NCBI GenBank assembly: GCA_023213395.1 | Contig: CM041465.1 | Location: 66,843,741 to 66,907,740 of the forward strand | Origin: Cycas panzhihuaensis | Lineage: Eukaryota; Cycadophyta | Length of the DNA: 64,000 bases | Direction: 5' to 3' | Shown: positions 36,060 through 47,623 of the stretch, piece after piece | Layout: each line of letters opens with the position of its first letter | Position numbering within the stretch: the stretch's first letter is position 1 | The notes under the pieces: generated by a model | What the model was told of the DNA's origin: nothing | Databases searched by the model: none | The model's input: only the letters and a program-made list of their open reading frames with translations | Made by a program: the position numbers and the translations under genes

Positions 36060-36080
36060 ACCCTTAGCTTTGACACTAAA
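36060..36080 (-). other. Primer-binding site of copia 2
   Basis: The minus strand reads TTTAGTGTCAAAGCTAAGGG beside the right LTR, a decayed form of the TGGTATCAGAGC type and co-linear with the copia 1 site. Confidence 0.65.
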
Positions 36081-36571
36081 TGAAGAGCAAAAAATGAAAC
36101 CATAAAAGTAATATTAACAAAACTTTAACCATGCAAAGAATAAGTAATATAAATAAATCAAGCACATAATAAAGAACACTATGAGATTTAGGTCTAGGCA
36201 TAGACCTTTTATTAATCTGAGTAAAAGCTAAAGAATTACAGAGATGAAACCCTAACATGCCTCATCAACTCATCCACTCTATATACTCTACAAAGATTTA
36301 CCTAGTTCAGGTTATATAAAGAATTCCATAGGAAGGTATAAGATCTGAACCATTAGATCTAAGGTCTTTATGATGAACATACCTGATTCTTTTTTCTTTT
36401 TGAACCTTAAAATTTGCTTCAAGGGCTACCACCCTCAAACCCTTGCTTTACCTGCCCCCCCCCCTCCAAAACACACCTCCCCTACAAAAAGGGATTGTTC
36501 TGCCTCTTAAATCCACCCATAAAGAGTTTCAAGGGGTAAATTATGCTACAGTAGGACTAAAATTTTAACCT

Positions 36572-36661
<90 letters not shown>

Positions 36662-36798
36662 ATATGTATATATATGTATACATATGTATATATATATGTA
36701 TATATATATGTATGTATACATATGTATATATATATGTATGTATATATGTATGTATACATATGTATGTATATATGTATGTATACATATGTATATATATA

Positions 36799-36838
<40 letters not shown>

Positions 36839-36854
36839 CAACACTTGTAAAATA
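36081..36854 (-). repeat. 5' LTR of copia 2 (right copy)
   Basis: Starts TGAAGAGC and follows the left LTR to CTCCTTATATA, after which a long TA-type microsatellite interrupts it. A short ACACTTGTAAA resumes LTR sequence and gives the approximate end. Confidence 0.65.
36577..36838. repeat. TA / TATATG microsatellite
   Basis: About 260 bp of pure TA dinucleotides, then TATATGTA, CATATG and TG variants. The left LTR has only TTATAAATATATAAT at this place. Frames across it giving YIYI or CIYI repeats are artefacts. Confidence 0.95.
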
Positions 36855-39080
36855 AGACCTGATTCTAAAACTCTTATGAAAAGGTATGACTGAAAAAGTA
36901 CTATTATGTCATGAGAAAATAAGAGATACATAAGAAATTCCTTTGCCCCTTTTGCCTTGGGTTCCTAGTCACTCATGTGACCATATGTTAAAGTAAAGGG
37001 GGCTTTTATTTTGATAATTATAAATATAATTTAATTTACTTCATTTTGGTTTAAAATCTACCCTTTTATGCTTTATCCCTTAATCTCATCTTAGCTCCAT
37101 CTAACCATCTATTAAAATGAAGGGGGCTTAATATATTTGAATGAATTATCTAATCAAATTTAATGTTTAAAATCCTTTGTAAACTTTTCTATCACATCAA
37201 AAATTTCATCCGACTATGAACTTTATGTCTCTAGTAAATTGATGTGCAATTATAAATGATAAATTTCTATGGTATTCTTCTTTGCGGAGAGCATATTAAT
37301 GGCTTCACTTCAACAGTATAGAAGAACAGATCTCTACTTTATAGGGTAAACTCTTTGTAATCTATGTTAGACTCTAAAAGTCTCAGATCTTGATGAGGCT
37401 CTAGAATATGCATAAATGCACTCCATCCCATTGGATTTACTTCTATTATTATCTCTGCTATTCCATATTGATAGATGTAGGAACAAAGAGGATATCTATG
37501 GGTATAATAGAGAGTGCATAGACTATATGAGCTCCTTAGTAGTTATGTGGAGATGTAGGTTATCAATTTCATGGCACGATGAATAACATGATCTCCATGG
37601 AGGCTAGTTAGCTTGGCATGTTTTACATTAGCATGCATCTTCTTCTATTTCATGGAAGGGTGTAATTCTTTCATTTCTATTAGCAATAGTATGTTAGATA
37701 TAGAAGCATGGAAGATTTTGTATAGATTTCTCTGTATTAGCTTCTTTACGTGTGCTTTCATGGAGGGTTGTAATAAGTGGCACTTACGTAATGGATTCAA
37801 ATCCATGGTTGTGATGTTTCTCCTTGACATTTACTCTCCTTAGTTAACCTTATAGGCAATCCAATCCTCTCTTTATGGCTTGGATTAATGGTAGAGCTAG
37901 GGCTTGAATACATCCTTTATCAATGGAAAATAGCCATTTTTGACCTGAAAGCATACTTGAGTAGAGTCTTCTACATAAAATAATAGTGGCTCATGCACAA
38001 GCATCACACTTCATGTAAATGGACAAATAGAATGTATGATATAAATGGCATAAGCTGACTAAAACAATAAAGAAACAAGAGTCAAATTGACTAAACAAAA
38101 TAAATGGAGTTAAATATTTATACAAATGGCCTTTATAGTTTTGATACCAAACTTAAACTCTTTTCAAAAAATTTCCATAACCAATAGGTACTTACTTCCT
38201 CATACAACTAAAATATGCCCTTATATTCCATCATTACATTATTAATGTTATCAAATTTCATTATAAATATTATATACATTTTTTATGCCCTTTGATTTCA
38301 TTGCATACCTCACAAATATACTTTTATCTAGTTGATTTTCTTCATATATACTTAATATTTGTTTTAATTTATTTTACTAATGTAATACTAACATTACTAT
38401 AGCAATAAATGTCAATCTAAAATGCTTGCAAATGCTTCTAGAATAGTTCAATTATGATAGCAAATCCTCAAGCAAGACAGTTGAAATAACCTTCACAAAT
38501 AAACTAAAAATTTATCTTCATAAAATTCTATCTTATTATAGCTAGTTGTATGATTACATGAGATGGTCAGTCTCACAAAATCTTCATCACTCTAATAAGA
38601 CAGTAGCTTGTATTAGTAAAGGAACTAGTAATAGTTTCTCTCCTCACACATCTTTATGATGGACTTATTTGACACTTGCATAGTTCATGAAAATGACATT
38701 TACATGTATAAAATAATTGTCCTGAAAAATCAAATTATATATAATCAATTTTATTGTCTTTAATAAATGTGACTTTATCAACTTCTATATCTTTCTGTAG
38801 CTTCTGTTTATTCTTTAATCTTCTTCATCTTCTTTTTACTCTAAGGATCTTAATTACATTCCACTAGAATATTTAATATTTAACTTATCAATCTTCTATT
38901 ATCATTAGCTTATAAATTGACCCACACACAAGATTAATTAGTACTATACTAGCTCATTGATTATCTCTCTATAAGCTTTCTTCTTACTTACATAAGATCT
39001 TTCATAACATGGCTTTGGTAGGCATACAACTTATCTTTATAAGATCTTTTATAACATGGCTATCATACCATATTAGAATT
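36855..39080. other. AT-rich spacer
   Basis: No domain is recognised. A minus-strand leader-like sequence, poorly preserved, leads into the primer site of the LTR at 39104. Short open frames near 37613-37843 have no recognisable content; two similar TTTCATGGA-type stretches occur at about 37660 and 37757. Confidence 0.4.
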
Positions 39081-39101
39081 TATAACTTAACTCTAATACC
39101 A
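39081..39101 (-). other. Primer-binding site beside LTR family C, copy 2
   Basis: The minus strand reads TGGTATTAGAGTTAAG next to the LTR start, one transition from TGGTATCAGAG. It marks a minus-strand copia-type element whose body would lie to the left. Confidence 0.7.
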
Positions 39102-39103
39102 TA

Positions 39104-39575
39104 TGGGAAAATAGAATATTTACATAGTAAAATATTAATAAGATGAATCATTCATATAATATAATACATAATATATACACAATAATAATATGTAAAGTAA
39201 AGATAACGTTGCTATAAGATCAAGTATTCATAATATACATTCGCAATAATAGCTGAACACTAGAAATTCCATGGAAAACCTAGTGTGAGAAAAACTATAG
39301 AAGGTTAGAGTTTTTGTAGGAGTTCTACTTACGATATTAAATAGATTACATCTCTAGATAATCTCTCGACTTTTCTCAAGTTCTCAAGTGATGTGTGTAT
39401 ATGTTTATAACAATGTTCACCTCATGAATAGCCTATTATATATGTGAGACTTCTCAACATCTAATAGCATTTATACATGGATATGTGAGCTATTACATCT
39501 CTTAATGTATGTGAGTGGAATTTAATAAAGGCATTAAACACTACATAAATATATCTAGAATCACATATTCCAACA
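39104..39575 (-). repeat. LTR of family C, copy 2
   Basis: 472 bp, TGGGAAAATAG to CACATATTCCAACA (TGTTGGAATATGTG on the minus strand, a standard LTR start). It is the better preserved copy of the pair with 29918-30374. Confidence 0.72.
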
Positions 39576-39789
39576 TATATATGTTAATTAATAAGTTGAT
39601 ATATATTTAATTTATAACCTTCTAAGTTAGGAATACAACAAAAGTAATGATGTTAAAAATTGACTTTGCATGTGAAAGTTATGGCTAATTTTGTATTGAT
39701 AGATTATAAAATATAGTGAAATAATTATTTTTTTGAAAAGTAACTTACATATTTGATACAATATATATTAGATTCATTACTACTCACAT

Positions 39790-39841
<52 letters not shown>

Positions 39842-39922
39842 ATGCCTTGCTTATTACATTTGTTTGATGTGATATAATCACTGCTTAATATAATAATCAT
39901 TTACATTATTAATATTAAGTAA
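39576..39922. other. Short spacer with a TA microsatellite
   Basis: A TA run occupies 39801-39837. Nothing else is recognised. Confidence 0.6.
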
Positions 39923-40239
39923 TGTTAAACCTATGAGATTATTAAATTAATGTAATTAACCCTTTAAAATACACTAGGCAGTTATAATATGCACATTTCA
40001 TTATATTGTATATTATTGGTTAACTAAATAGCTCCTAAAGTGTGAGTAGATAACCATGAGGTGGTGTGTATTATAAATATATATTAGTTTATTATAATAT
40101 AATTTGGAAGTTATCATTTCTCACAAGTATATTATGTTATGTGTTTATACACATCTCTTCTTTATTTATTCATCTATTTAGCTTAATAATTAATAATCTT
40201 GATTTTGGGTATATATTTCTCTTTATTTACTATTACAAC
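39923..40239 (+). repeat. LTR of family D, left copy
   Basis: Matches 49165-49461 from TGTTAAAC...GATTATTAAATT through the GATAACCATGAGGTG block to the region of ATTCATCT. The right border is approximate. A plus-strand primer-like sequence AGTTATTAGAGCC lies at 40269-40281, some 30 bases beyond. Confidence 0.6.
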
Positions 40240-40687
40240 TAAGTAAATAAGGCCTTAGTTAGAGCTAAGTTATTAGAGCCTTGATTTTATCCTAGTTTAA
40301 CCTTGGTTAGGCTATAAGACTATAAGTATATCAACCTATTAATGTGTTAGATTAGAACTTATTTTACATAGGTCTATTTCTAACCAATCAAAAGGGAAGT
40401 TTATGTATCAGGTGAAGATCTACCGCAAGTTATGGAAATTTTGAATTTCATTTTTGTAGGGGACTTAGAGCATGTTGGTGTCATGAGCTTAGAACATGTT
40501 GGTTGTAATAGTTTGAGCATTTTGCTATCATGAGCCTTGTGCATATTAGTTCTTAAGTAATAAAATCTAGTCAAGAGAATAGGTGTTATAGTTATTACAA
40601 CTTTCTAGAGCTTTGTTGTATGTTTTGATTTAATTTTAGGTTTATATATATATATATATGTCTGTTTTATAAGTATACATGAAAATA
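40240..40687 (+). other. Remnant of the family D internal region
   Basis: Holds the primer-like AGTTATTAGAGCC and then AT-rich sequence with a TA run near 40645-40660. No coding domain is seen. It is separated from its probable continuation at 47624-49164 by the nested gypsy element. Confidence 0.4.
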
Positions 40688-40919
40688 TGTTATAAACTTA
40701 TTTCATAACCAGAGCAATCTCAAGGATCCAAGAGTAAATGAGAGTACATACATGTTTTTGGAAGTTGATTTAATAGTCAAATAGACCAAATAGTTTGATT
40801 GATAAATAGATGTTATCCATCAATACAATTGAGGCCATATTTATATGTGCATCATATGCCTTAATAATTACAACCCCTCATGGAATCCTTTTGTTAATTG
40901 ATTAAGGAGGTTTGTAACA
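40688..40919 (-). repeat. 3' LTR of the gag-protease gypsy (left copy)
   Basis: Starts TGTTATAAAC and ends GTTTGTAACA. It matches 47369-47623, which has an extra tandem-like piece of about 22 bp near 47577-47600. Confidence 0.8.
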
Positions 40920-40920
40920 A

Positions 40921-40935
40921 CTCCTCCCCCTTAAG
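40921..40935 (-). other. Polypurine tract of the gag-protease gypsy
   Basis: The minus strand reads CTTAAGGGGGAGGAG immediately before the TGTTACAAACC LTR start. Confidence 0.8.
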
Positions 40936-41269
40936 ATGTTTTGCCCATGAAACATTGTTGAATGATTATAGTCCTTTAAATGAACATTATGCTTTGTTGA
41001 ATTAGTCTCCATTAGGAAATTAGTCAAATATTGTAAGCATTTATTGGAAGATTCTTCTAGTTAGAACTCCAGCTACTTACTTCATGTTTTTGAGATGCTT
41101 TTGGATACTTTTCAATTTCTTTATCCATATTATTGCCTCATATAATTTTAGATTTACTTGGCCTTTTTCTTGATAATGTAATAGTTCTTCCTTCTTTCTA
41201 AAATCATATGAATTATTCATTAATATTCATTTTGAAGGTTCTAAGTGTACTAATCTATTGATTGCCTAA

Positions 41270-41530
41270 CATAATATTTATACTTCTGACATCCACAACG
41301 TAAAAATCTTCTGTAATGATAATGTTACTTATTATAAGATTAAGGTTCTTTGTCATGCCCTAGCATGATATTACTAGTCTTCCTCTAATAGTTACCTAGA
41401 AATAAGGAGTCCTTAATGAGAATAACTTTAGTTGTTGAGCATAATTTTGATCAATAAGATTATAAAAACCACATGAATCTACCAAGTTTGTGACAACTTG
41501 ATTTTTGATAAATTATGTAATGTATTTGAT
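41270..41530 (-). pseudogene. Aspartic protease of the gag-protease gypsy
   Basis: The minus frame reads LVDSCGFYNLIDQNYAQQL, then VTIRGRLVISC, and DFYVVDVRSINIMLGNQ. This matches the gypsy protease pattern LVDSG..HNFI, CKG, and F..D.YVL.....D.VLG. The catalytic Asp is present but the DSG triad reads DSC. One stop interrupts the middle. The protease would cleave Gag; in autonomous relatives RT follows it, but here the frame ends about 340 bp from the LTR. Confidence 0.7.
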
Positions 41531-41706
41531 TAATTAAAATTGCTCATAGATGATAGTGACATTTTTGGGTTGTTGACCTTGAGATTATAATAGCTCTCTT
41601 GATGTTTATAATGATGGCAATTTCCTTAATTATTTTTTATCCCTTATTCTTTTTCATTAATATTGTCATTAGGTAGTAATCTAATTGTATATAATTGGTT
41701 CCTTTC

Positions 41707-41748
41707 ACATTTGTGCCTAGTTTCCCACTTCTCCTCACATCTGAAACA
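41707..41748 (-). pseudogene. Gag zinc knuckle of the gag-protease gypsy
   Basis: The minus frame reads CFRCEEKWETRHKC, preceded by IE.EELRRKNI. The C..C.EKW...HKC spacing is the form found in chromovirus-type gypsy Gag, with all four metal ligands kept. The LINE insertion begins about 65 bp to the right, cutting it off from the rest of gag. Confidence 0.75.
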
Positions 41749-42068
41749 TATGTTTTTTCTTCTTAACTCTTCCTACTCTATTCTTGATTTTTGAATAATT
41801 AGTTTAGAAACTTCTTTTTTTTATTTGGTTTATATAAATAAGGGGATTAAAAGAGAACCTTGACCCTAATACAAAGCCATCCAATATCGACTTCAGAGAT
41901 TTTTCGTGAGAAGCCCACGACCTAGATAATCATAAGACTCCATCTATCATGATAGTCCTTGCTATAATAAGTCCAATGGCTAGCTTTATGATCCCTCAAC
42001 ATAGCTAGTACTTATACCTTCCACATCTTTCCTAACTAGACCCATAATCTCCTCCAGAAATCATCCCC

Positions 42069-42320
42069 CTAGTTTGCCAACCAATCAGCTACGTTATTAC
42101 CTTCCTTATAGATATGATCCATCCTAATATCTTCACTCCTTTGAAGCATCATGTAAGCATCATTAATCATGGCCCTATGATTCCAATATGTCTCTGCTTT
42201 ACCTTTAATCAAATTTATCACATTTAAGGAATCCCCTTCTATTATACCTTTTGGATATCCCTCATGCCCGACCAAATCCACAACTTTGCTTGTTACTTTG
42301 AGCTCTACCCTATGATTCAT
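42069..42320 (-). pseudogene. LINE RNase H
   Basis: An open 83-codon minus frame reads VELKVTSKVVDL, EGDSLNVINLIKG (catalytic Asp in GDS), and DHIYKEGNNVADWLAN with the final catalytic Asp. This is the RVT_3-type RNase H found at the end of plant L1 ORF2. The N-terminal D box would lie further right (about 42350-42430) and is broken. Confidence 0.88.
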
Positions 42321-42779
42321 CTAACTACCATAATATTCTACAGAGACCCATAGTACTTTACCTCTTCTATTTCTGTATAGCTCGCATCCCCCTGCCTCAT
42401 TCAGGTTACCTTTACATTCACCATCAAAATTGAATTTGACCCAATCTTCCAATTGGGGATGCCAAGCTACTAGCCTCTTAGTTTCTACCTTTTGTTTGAG
42501 GTTCTTTATACCCTAACTTACCAAAATCTTCCATTCTTAAGGCAGTATATAGCCTTACTCCTTTTCCTTAAGGGACTCTTTTAGACTAGCCTTAATGATC
42601 CTGAATAGTTTTGCTTCGCTTAAACTTTTATCTTGGAAGGTGCACCTATTCCTTTCTTTCTATATATTTAAAAGCAACATAGGAAGGAATGTTATCCATA
42701 GGGATCTCAAGGTCTTATTCCTAAAAGGACTTGCCCAAGTAATAATAAGACCTTCACCATCCTAAGAAGAACCCAGGAA

Positions 42780-42970
42780 ACCCCAAAGGAGCTGCATAAC
42801 CCTATCCACACCTCTCAGGAGTAGGGGTAATATATGGACATGTGATCTAGGGACTCCTCCTGCTTACAAAAAATATATATGTTTATCAGTACAAAACCCC
42901 TCTCCCTTAAGTTATTAAGAGTAAGAATCTTGTTTTTAAGGCAAAGCCACTAAAATATAGATATCTTGGG
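42780..42970 (-). pseudogene. LINE zf-RVT domain
   Basis: The minus frame reads IPKISIF, WLCLKNKILTLNNLRERG, then IFCKQEESLDHMSIYY, matching the zf-RVT pattern PPKV..F.WL...NRILT..NL..RG...C..C...E...H. It is standard in plant L1-type ORF2 between RT and RNase H; its role is poorly understood. Confidence 0.75.
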
Positions 42971-43899
42971 GATTAGAGCCATGTTTCAAATTCCCCCAAT
43001 AAGCTTGTCTTCTCTTAAGTCTTTCTCAGATATTAGGTACATGTAACCATATTTAACTGTGTAGGTCCCTAAGGGGGACCTAGGCCAAACAATAGAATCA
43101 TTTTTAGGGAATCTAGGGATATACATCTTATTTATCTCCTTCCTAAGGGCTATCTTATAATGCTTTCTAACATCATAAGGGATATATTTAAAAATTTTCT
43201 AAACCTTCTAATCCTCAAGGATGTCTCAGTAATCTTCCATCTTTTTTCCATAGTTGCTTTCACAAATAGCCTATAAAGGTGCAAAGGCCAATCTTTTATT
43301 AAATTAGGTCTGACTGCACTAGATATCCTCCCACAAATTAATTATCTTTCCATCCCTAAGGCACTAGTGAAGCCCTTATGTAAACATCTTGCTCACATAG
43401 ACTAGACCGCCTCCAAATAACCAATCCTTACTTACTAGAGGCATTGTGTTTCAGATACTAGTTATCTCTAGGATATTTCCTAGATACAATCTTTCACTAG
43501 GGTCTATCCTCCTTAATAGTAAGGCTCCAACCTAATTTGGTAATTATGGCTTTATTAAAACTGGCCATATCCTTGACATTCAAACCACTTATCGATTTAG
43601 GGAGGCAAACTCTCTCCCAGGACACTAAATAGATCCTTTTCTTTTCCTCAGCCTAGACCACATAAACTTTTTCTGAATGGATTTGAGGGTACTTATAACC
43701 TTCCCTGGGCACCTAAATAGACACATCATATAAGTAGGAATGTTCTGGAAGGAATCCAACAAAAGTTAATGTTTCCCTACCTAGTTCAGTAAGGCCCCCT
43801 TCCAACCCACTAATTTCCTTTGAACCTGACTAATTATCGGGTCCCAGAGATCCTTTTCCATTCTACCTATAAATAGAGGCATCATAAGGTACCATGTAG

Positions 43900-44895
43900 G
43901 GAATTGCCTATAAGGCATTTCCAAGATCCTACTAATAGATCTTTTAGTCCTATCCAATGTATTCCAAAAAAAATGTTACTCTTCTTAAGATTTACGTTCT
44001 GATTCATTGTTGCTCAAACTTTCCAGCTCTATCTTGATAGATTTTGCTTCCTTAGTAGATGCCCTAGTTAGTAGGATGTTGTCATCCATAAAATGTTAGT
44101 GGAACATATTTTCAACCCCCAGAGTGGGTCTTAGACCCACAATCTTTCTAGTTCTCCTAGGCTTGTCCATGGATCTTCCTATCAATTTGACCATAATAAT
44201 AAATAGATATTGTGCTAAAGGGTCCCCTTGACTCAAGCCCTTATAGCCTAAAAAATGTAGAGGACATACCATTAATAATCATAGAGAATCTCAACTTATT
44301 GATGTAGCTCTCGATCCATTTCATACATTGATCGCCACAGCCATAAGCTCTAATACAATCCATCAAGCATCCCTATGAGACCTTGTCATAGGCCTTTGAT
44401 AGATCAATCTTGACTATCATACCAACCTCCTTTCTCTGGGAGATAGAGTACATCATCTTATGGACCACAATAATACCATCAAGAATCTGCCTTCCTTTAA
44501 CAAACCCATCATAGTTTGTTCTTATGATAGAGAGGAGATTTTCCTTTAGCCTATTAGCTAATATCTTAGCTAAAATTTTATGCTTTACATTACACAATTT
44601 AATGGGCCTAAAATCCTCCATTCTCTTAGCATCACAATTCTTTAGAATCAGAACCAAGAAAGTGGCCTACCATTCTCCATGAATCTTCCCATTCTTTGAT
44701 AAGTCTTTTACAGCTTCAATGAGGTCATCTTTAATGATGTCCCAAAATTCCTGATATAAGCTAAGGGGGAACCCATCAAGTCCAAGAGCTTTATCCTTCT
44801 TCATATAAAAAACCACTTTTCTCACCTCTTCCATTGAAATGGGTGATTATAAAATCCAATTCATGCCTATTATAGGTTTGGCAACTTGATTCAAA
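43900..44895 (-). pseudogene. LINE reverse transcriptase
   Basis: The open minus frame 44373-44657 reads DFRPIKLCNVKHKILAKILA, GFVKGRQILDGIIVVHKMM and KIDLSKAYDKVS (motif A). Upstream are MEEVRKVVFYMKKDKALGLD and EFWDIIKDDLIEAV. Downstream comes a degraded RQGDPLSP block and HQHFMDDNILL, where motif C reads FMDD for the usual F/YADD and keeps both Asp. It is the best preserved LINE domain in the window and copies RNA at nicked chromosomal DNA by target-primed synthesis. Confidence 0.88.
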
Positions 44896-44959
44896 TTGAT
44901 TAATAACTATTTATGTTGAATACTTGGTAATGGATTATATCAAATAAGTGGAGGAATAT

Positions 44960-45715
44960 AAGGATCTATATCTATGTTGTGTAATGCATTAAACTTGTCT
45001 TTATAGATTCTCTCTAATTGTATTACTTTGTTAAGATCTTTTAGTTCATACACCTTAACATCAACTTGGATTTCTATGATCAAGACATTTATATATAGTT
45101 GGATAAGTCAATTAGTCAGGACGTCTTCTAGCATATAGCTTAATTTTGTGAAGGCTATGCTATATTCTTGCATAGAACCCATTTAGCTTAATCTTTGTAA
45201 CTCACAATAGCAATAACAATTACTTATTATTTTAGGCCTCTTGATGAATAAATGTCTAAACTCTTTCCAGGTTAGAAGTCTATTTTGAAATGAAGTTTGT
45301 TCGAGATATTGCCACCATTCACATGCTATTTCGTGCATGTGTAGGGTGGCTAAAGAAACTTCTTTTGTTGATATAATTTCTACCAAATGAATGTAGTTTT
45401 CCATTTTTTTGATACATACACTCAATTTGTATGGTTTCTGCTTAATGTTGAAGTATTGTACCATAACTTTTTCTTCTTATGTGCCTATATACTTTGTAGG
45501 CAATTAAAATATACCTAAAAACCCACTATCTTCTATTCATCTTGGGTTAAATTTTGGTAATCATTAAGTTAATTTTTTATAGCTTCATTTTCAAAATTAA
45601 TTAGAGTCATCTAAGGACTTGAATATGTTTTTGCAGTCCAATTTTTGATATGAGATTGGCAACTCATTGCTTCATCGCCAAAATCTGGAATAATCATGTC
45701 TTCCTTCTTACTCAT
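44960..45715 (-). pseudogene. gag capsid region of the gag-protease gypsy
   Basis: The minus frame from ATG at 45715 (MSKKEDMIIPDFGDE) continues with stops into VSLATLHMHEIACEWWQYLEQ and LTWKEFRHLFIKR, the retrotransposon gag core, then SMQEYSIAFTKLSYMLEDVL, LIQLYINVLIIEIQVDVKV and DLNKVIQLERIYKDK. The part 45183-45464 is open. It is interrupted on its left by the LINE; the zinc knuckle follows on the other side at 41748. Confidence 0.78.
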
Positions 45716-47368
45716 TATTATGATTGTTAATTTGTCCAAAATCTAATATAAAGCATGATTTAAAATGGTGTTTTATGTTTGCATTACTTCATGGACTACT
45801 TGAGTGATCGATTCAACAATATCCTTTTGGACGGTGTTATCTTCCATCTATTTAGTATTCATCACTTTAATAATTATATATATGTGATTCCACAGCTTAT
45901 CTACCATGTTTGGTTTATCGAAGAAAATAGATGGTGTATCCTTCTCTTGTTATCGTGCTTTGTCTTCTTTTATTGATACATGAATCTCGTGTAATGAGTG
46001 AAAACTTTAATACTCCAAAATAATATTTCAATCTTCGCTTGATATCACTTGAGGTAAACCAAGTTGGTCATACTTATACACAAAAGGTAAGCTTGGTCAA
46101 CTATTTAATATCAAAGGGGTAATTAATATTAATTGATTAAATAATTGATAGATTAATTGTAATATGTATAGTAATATGATAGCTTAAAAGAAGATGGAAA
46201 TTAAATATCTAACATAAGGTTAAAAATGTTGTCTAATAGATATTGTGATAATTATAGATTATGAATATGATAGAGAACCTTTGAGAATAGTCAGGTGAAT
46301 TAGAGATTTTGTATTTGTTCATTGTCACATGTATTACTTTATGTTAGTGGATGTATGCTTACATACAAAATGTATATATGATATTGATAGAATAAACCTA
46401 TATAATATTTAAACAATTTACATATATAAATATATATAATAATTAAATGACATATAAATAAGTAATATGATTAATATTAAAAATGAATATACATCGATAT
46501 TAAAAAAATATTAAAGGTATAATGGAAAGGCATGTAAATATAAAGTAGTAAATATTAAGCGATGTGTAATAGAATATGTTACGTTAATTCAAATTTTAAT
46601 AGAATATATTATATATTAAAATATATAAGGTTAGTGATGGAAAATTAGGGTGACAAATGAAGGAGAAGATGAAAGATTAGAGAATGGTAGCATGAGATGC
46701 AAAATAGAAGATGATGTAAAAAGCAAAATAGGAATGGAATCATGGCAGAACATGAGTAGGAGTAGATAGATGGCGAAGAATAAAGAAGATGGAACATAGG
46801 TATATGAATGAAGAGGGTGACATAATAGATGGGACAGGTGCTGGACTTATGGGAATGATAGGACAGAGATGTAGGGAATGATAGAAGACATGATGGAGAT
46901 GTAGCGACATGTAGGGAATGCAAGGAAAATAGAAGATGTAGGGATCGATGAGAGATGCAAGGAAAAATGGGAGATAGATAGAGATGCCATGGAGAAAATA
47001 TAATGGGAGATACATATGTAGACCAAGGAGGTGATGGCAAAATAGGCTATGATAAATACATAGTGAATGGAAGGTGACATAAAAAGATGATCACAAATAT
47101 CTTATGGAAAGTATATTGTTAAGAGGTCAAGATTTATATAAGGAGTTGTTTAGACACCCTAGAGTTTGAGCCTTCAAATTTGAGTATGAATGAAGGAGAA
47201 GAAATGGGATTTCTTTAGTTTAAAGGTGTACAGAGTTATTATAGAGAAATAGACACTAACAAATAAAAGATAATGGAAATGTAAACAATGGTAATAGTTG
47301 CAAATAGAGTGATAGTGGAACATAATTATTTTCTATAAATCTTAGAATCTTTACTCTATAGTACTAAT
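45716..47368 (-). other. Long leader of the gag-protease gypsy
   Basis: About 1.65 kb between the gag start and the 5' LTR with no coding domain. The part 46630-47060 is strongly purine-rich on the plus strand with recurring ATGTAGGGAATG and GATGCAAGGAAAA units. Minus-strand frames there (Ser/Pro/Leu/His-rich) follow from this composition. A degraded primer site may lie at 47345-47368. Confidence 0.5.
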
Positions 47369-47623
47369 TATTATGAACCTATTCTATAACCTGTGCAATC
47401 TCAAGGATCCAAATGTAAATTAGAGCACACATACATTTTTGGAAGTTGATTTAATAGTCAAATAGACTAAATATTTTGATTTATAGATAGATGATGTCCA
47501 TCAATATAATTAAGGCCATGTTTATATGTGCATCATAGGCCTTAATAATTACAACTCTTCATGGCATCCTTTTGTTAATTAATTTGGCAACCTTTTACTA
47601 ATTGATTAAGGAGGTTTGTAATA
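47369..47623 (-). repeat. 5' LTR of the gag-protease gypsy (right copy)
   Basis: Aligns with 40688-40919. The terminal TG has become TA at its left end and CA has become TA at its right end. Confidence 0.8.

Larger units (their letters stand above)
31499..36854 (-). mobile_element. Ty1/copia retrotransposon 2
   Basis: Same family, strand and internal order as copia 1. LTRs are at 31499-32043 and 36081-36854, with a purine tract at the left inner edge and a primer site at the right inner edge. gag, zinc knuckle, protease, integrase, RT and RNase H remnants follow in order. The right LTR is longer because of a TA-type microsatellite. No target duplication could be confirmed because the right end is diverged. 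Confidence 0.82.
41815..44895 (-). mobile_element. 5'-truncated plant L1-type LINE inside gag
   Basis: Minus-strand LINE with RT, zf-RVT and RNase H in the standard order and a T run at 41815-41822 (reversed poly-A) at its 3' end. No endonuclease was seen and gypsy gag resumes just right of it, so it is 5'-truncated, as LINEs usually are. Target duplications were not identified. Confidence 0.85.
40688..47623 (-). mobile_element. Small-LTR gypsy-type element with gag and protease only
   Basis: LTRs of 232 and 255 bp (40688-40919 and 47369-47623) enclose a minus-strand gag, a zinc knuckle and a protease, followed directly by the purine tract and 3' LTR with no room for RT, RNase H or integrase. 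Likely target duplication: AAATA at 40683-40687 and AAATG at 47624-47628. A LINE has inserted into gag between the capsid part and the zinc knuckle. Its make-up resembles elements described as terminal-repeat retrotransposons with a GAG domain (TR-GAG), although an internal pol deletion is equally possible. Confidence 0.75.

Noticed and set aside
36546-36931. Several long frames on both strands encoding YIYI or CIYI repeats
   Set aside because: Direct translation of the TA microsatellite.
37613-37843. Overlapping short frames on both strands as small genes
   Set aside because: No recognisable content, AT-rich surroundings, no supporting signals.
46645-47080. Ser/His/Leu-rich minus frames up to 131 codons
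   Set aside because: Produced by the purine-rich tract on the other strand; overlapping frames all look alike and no domain is visible.
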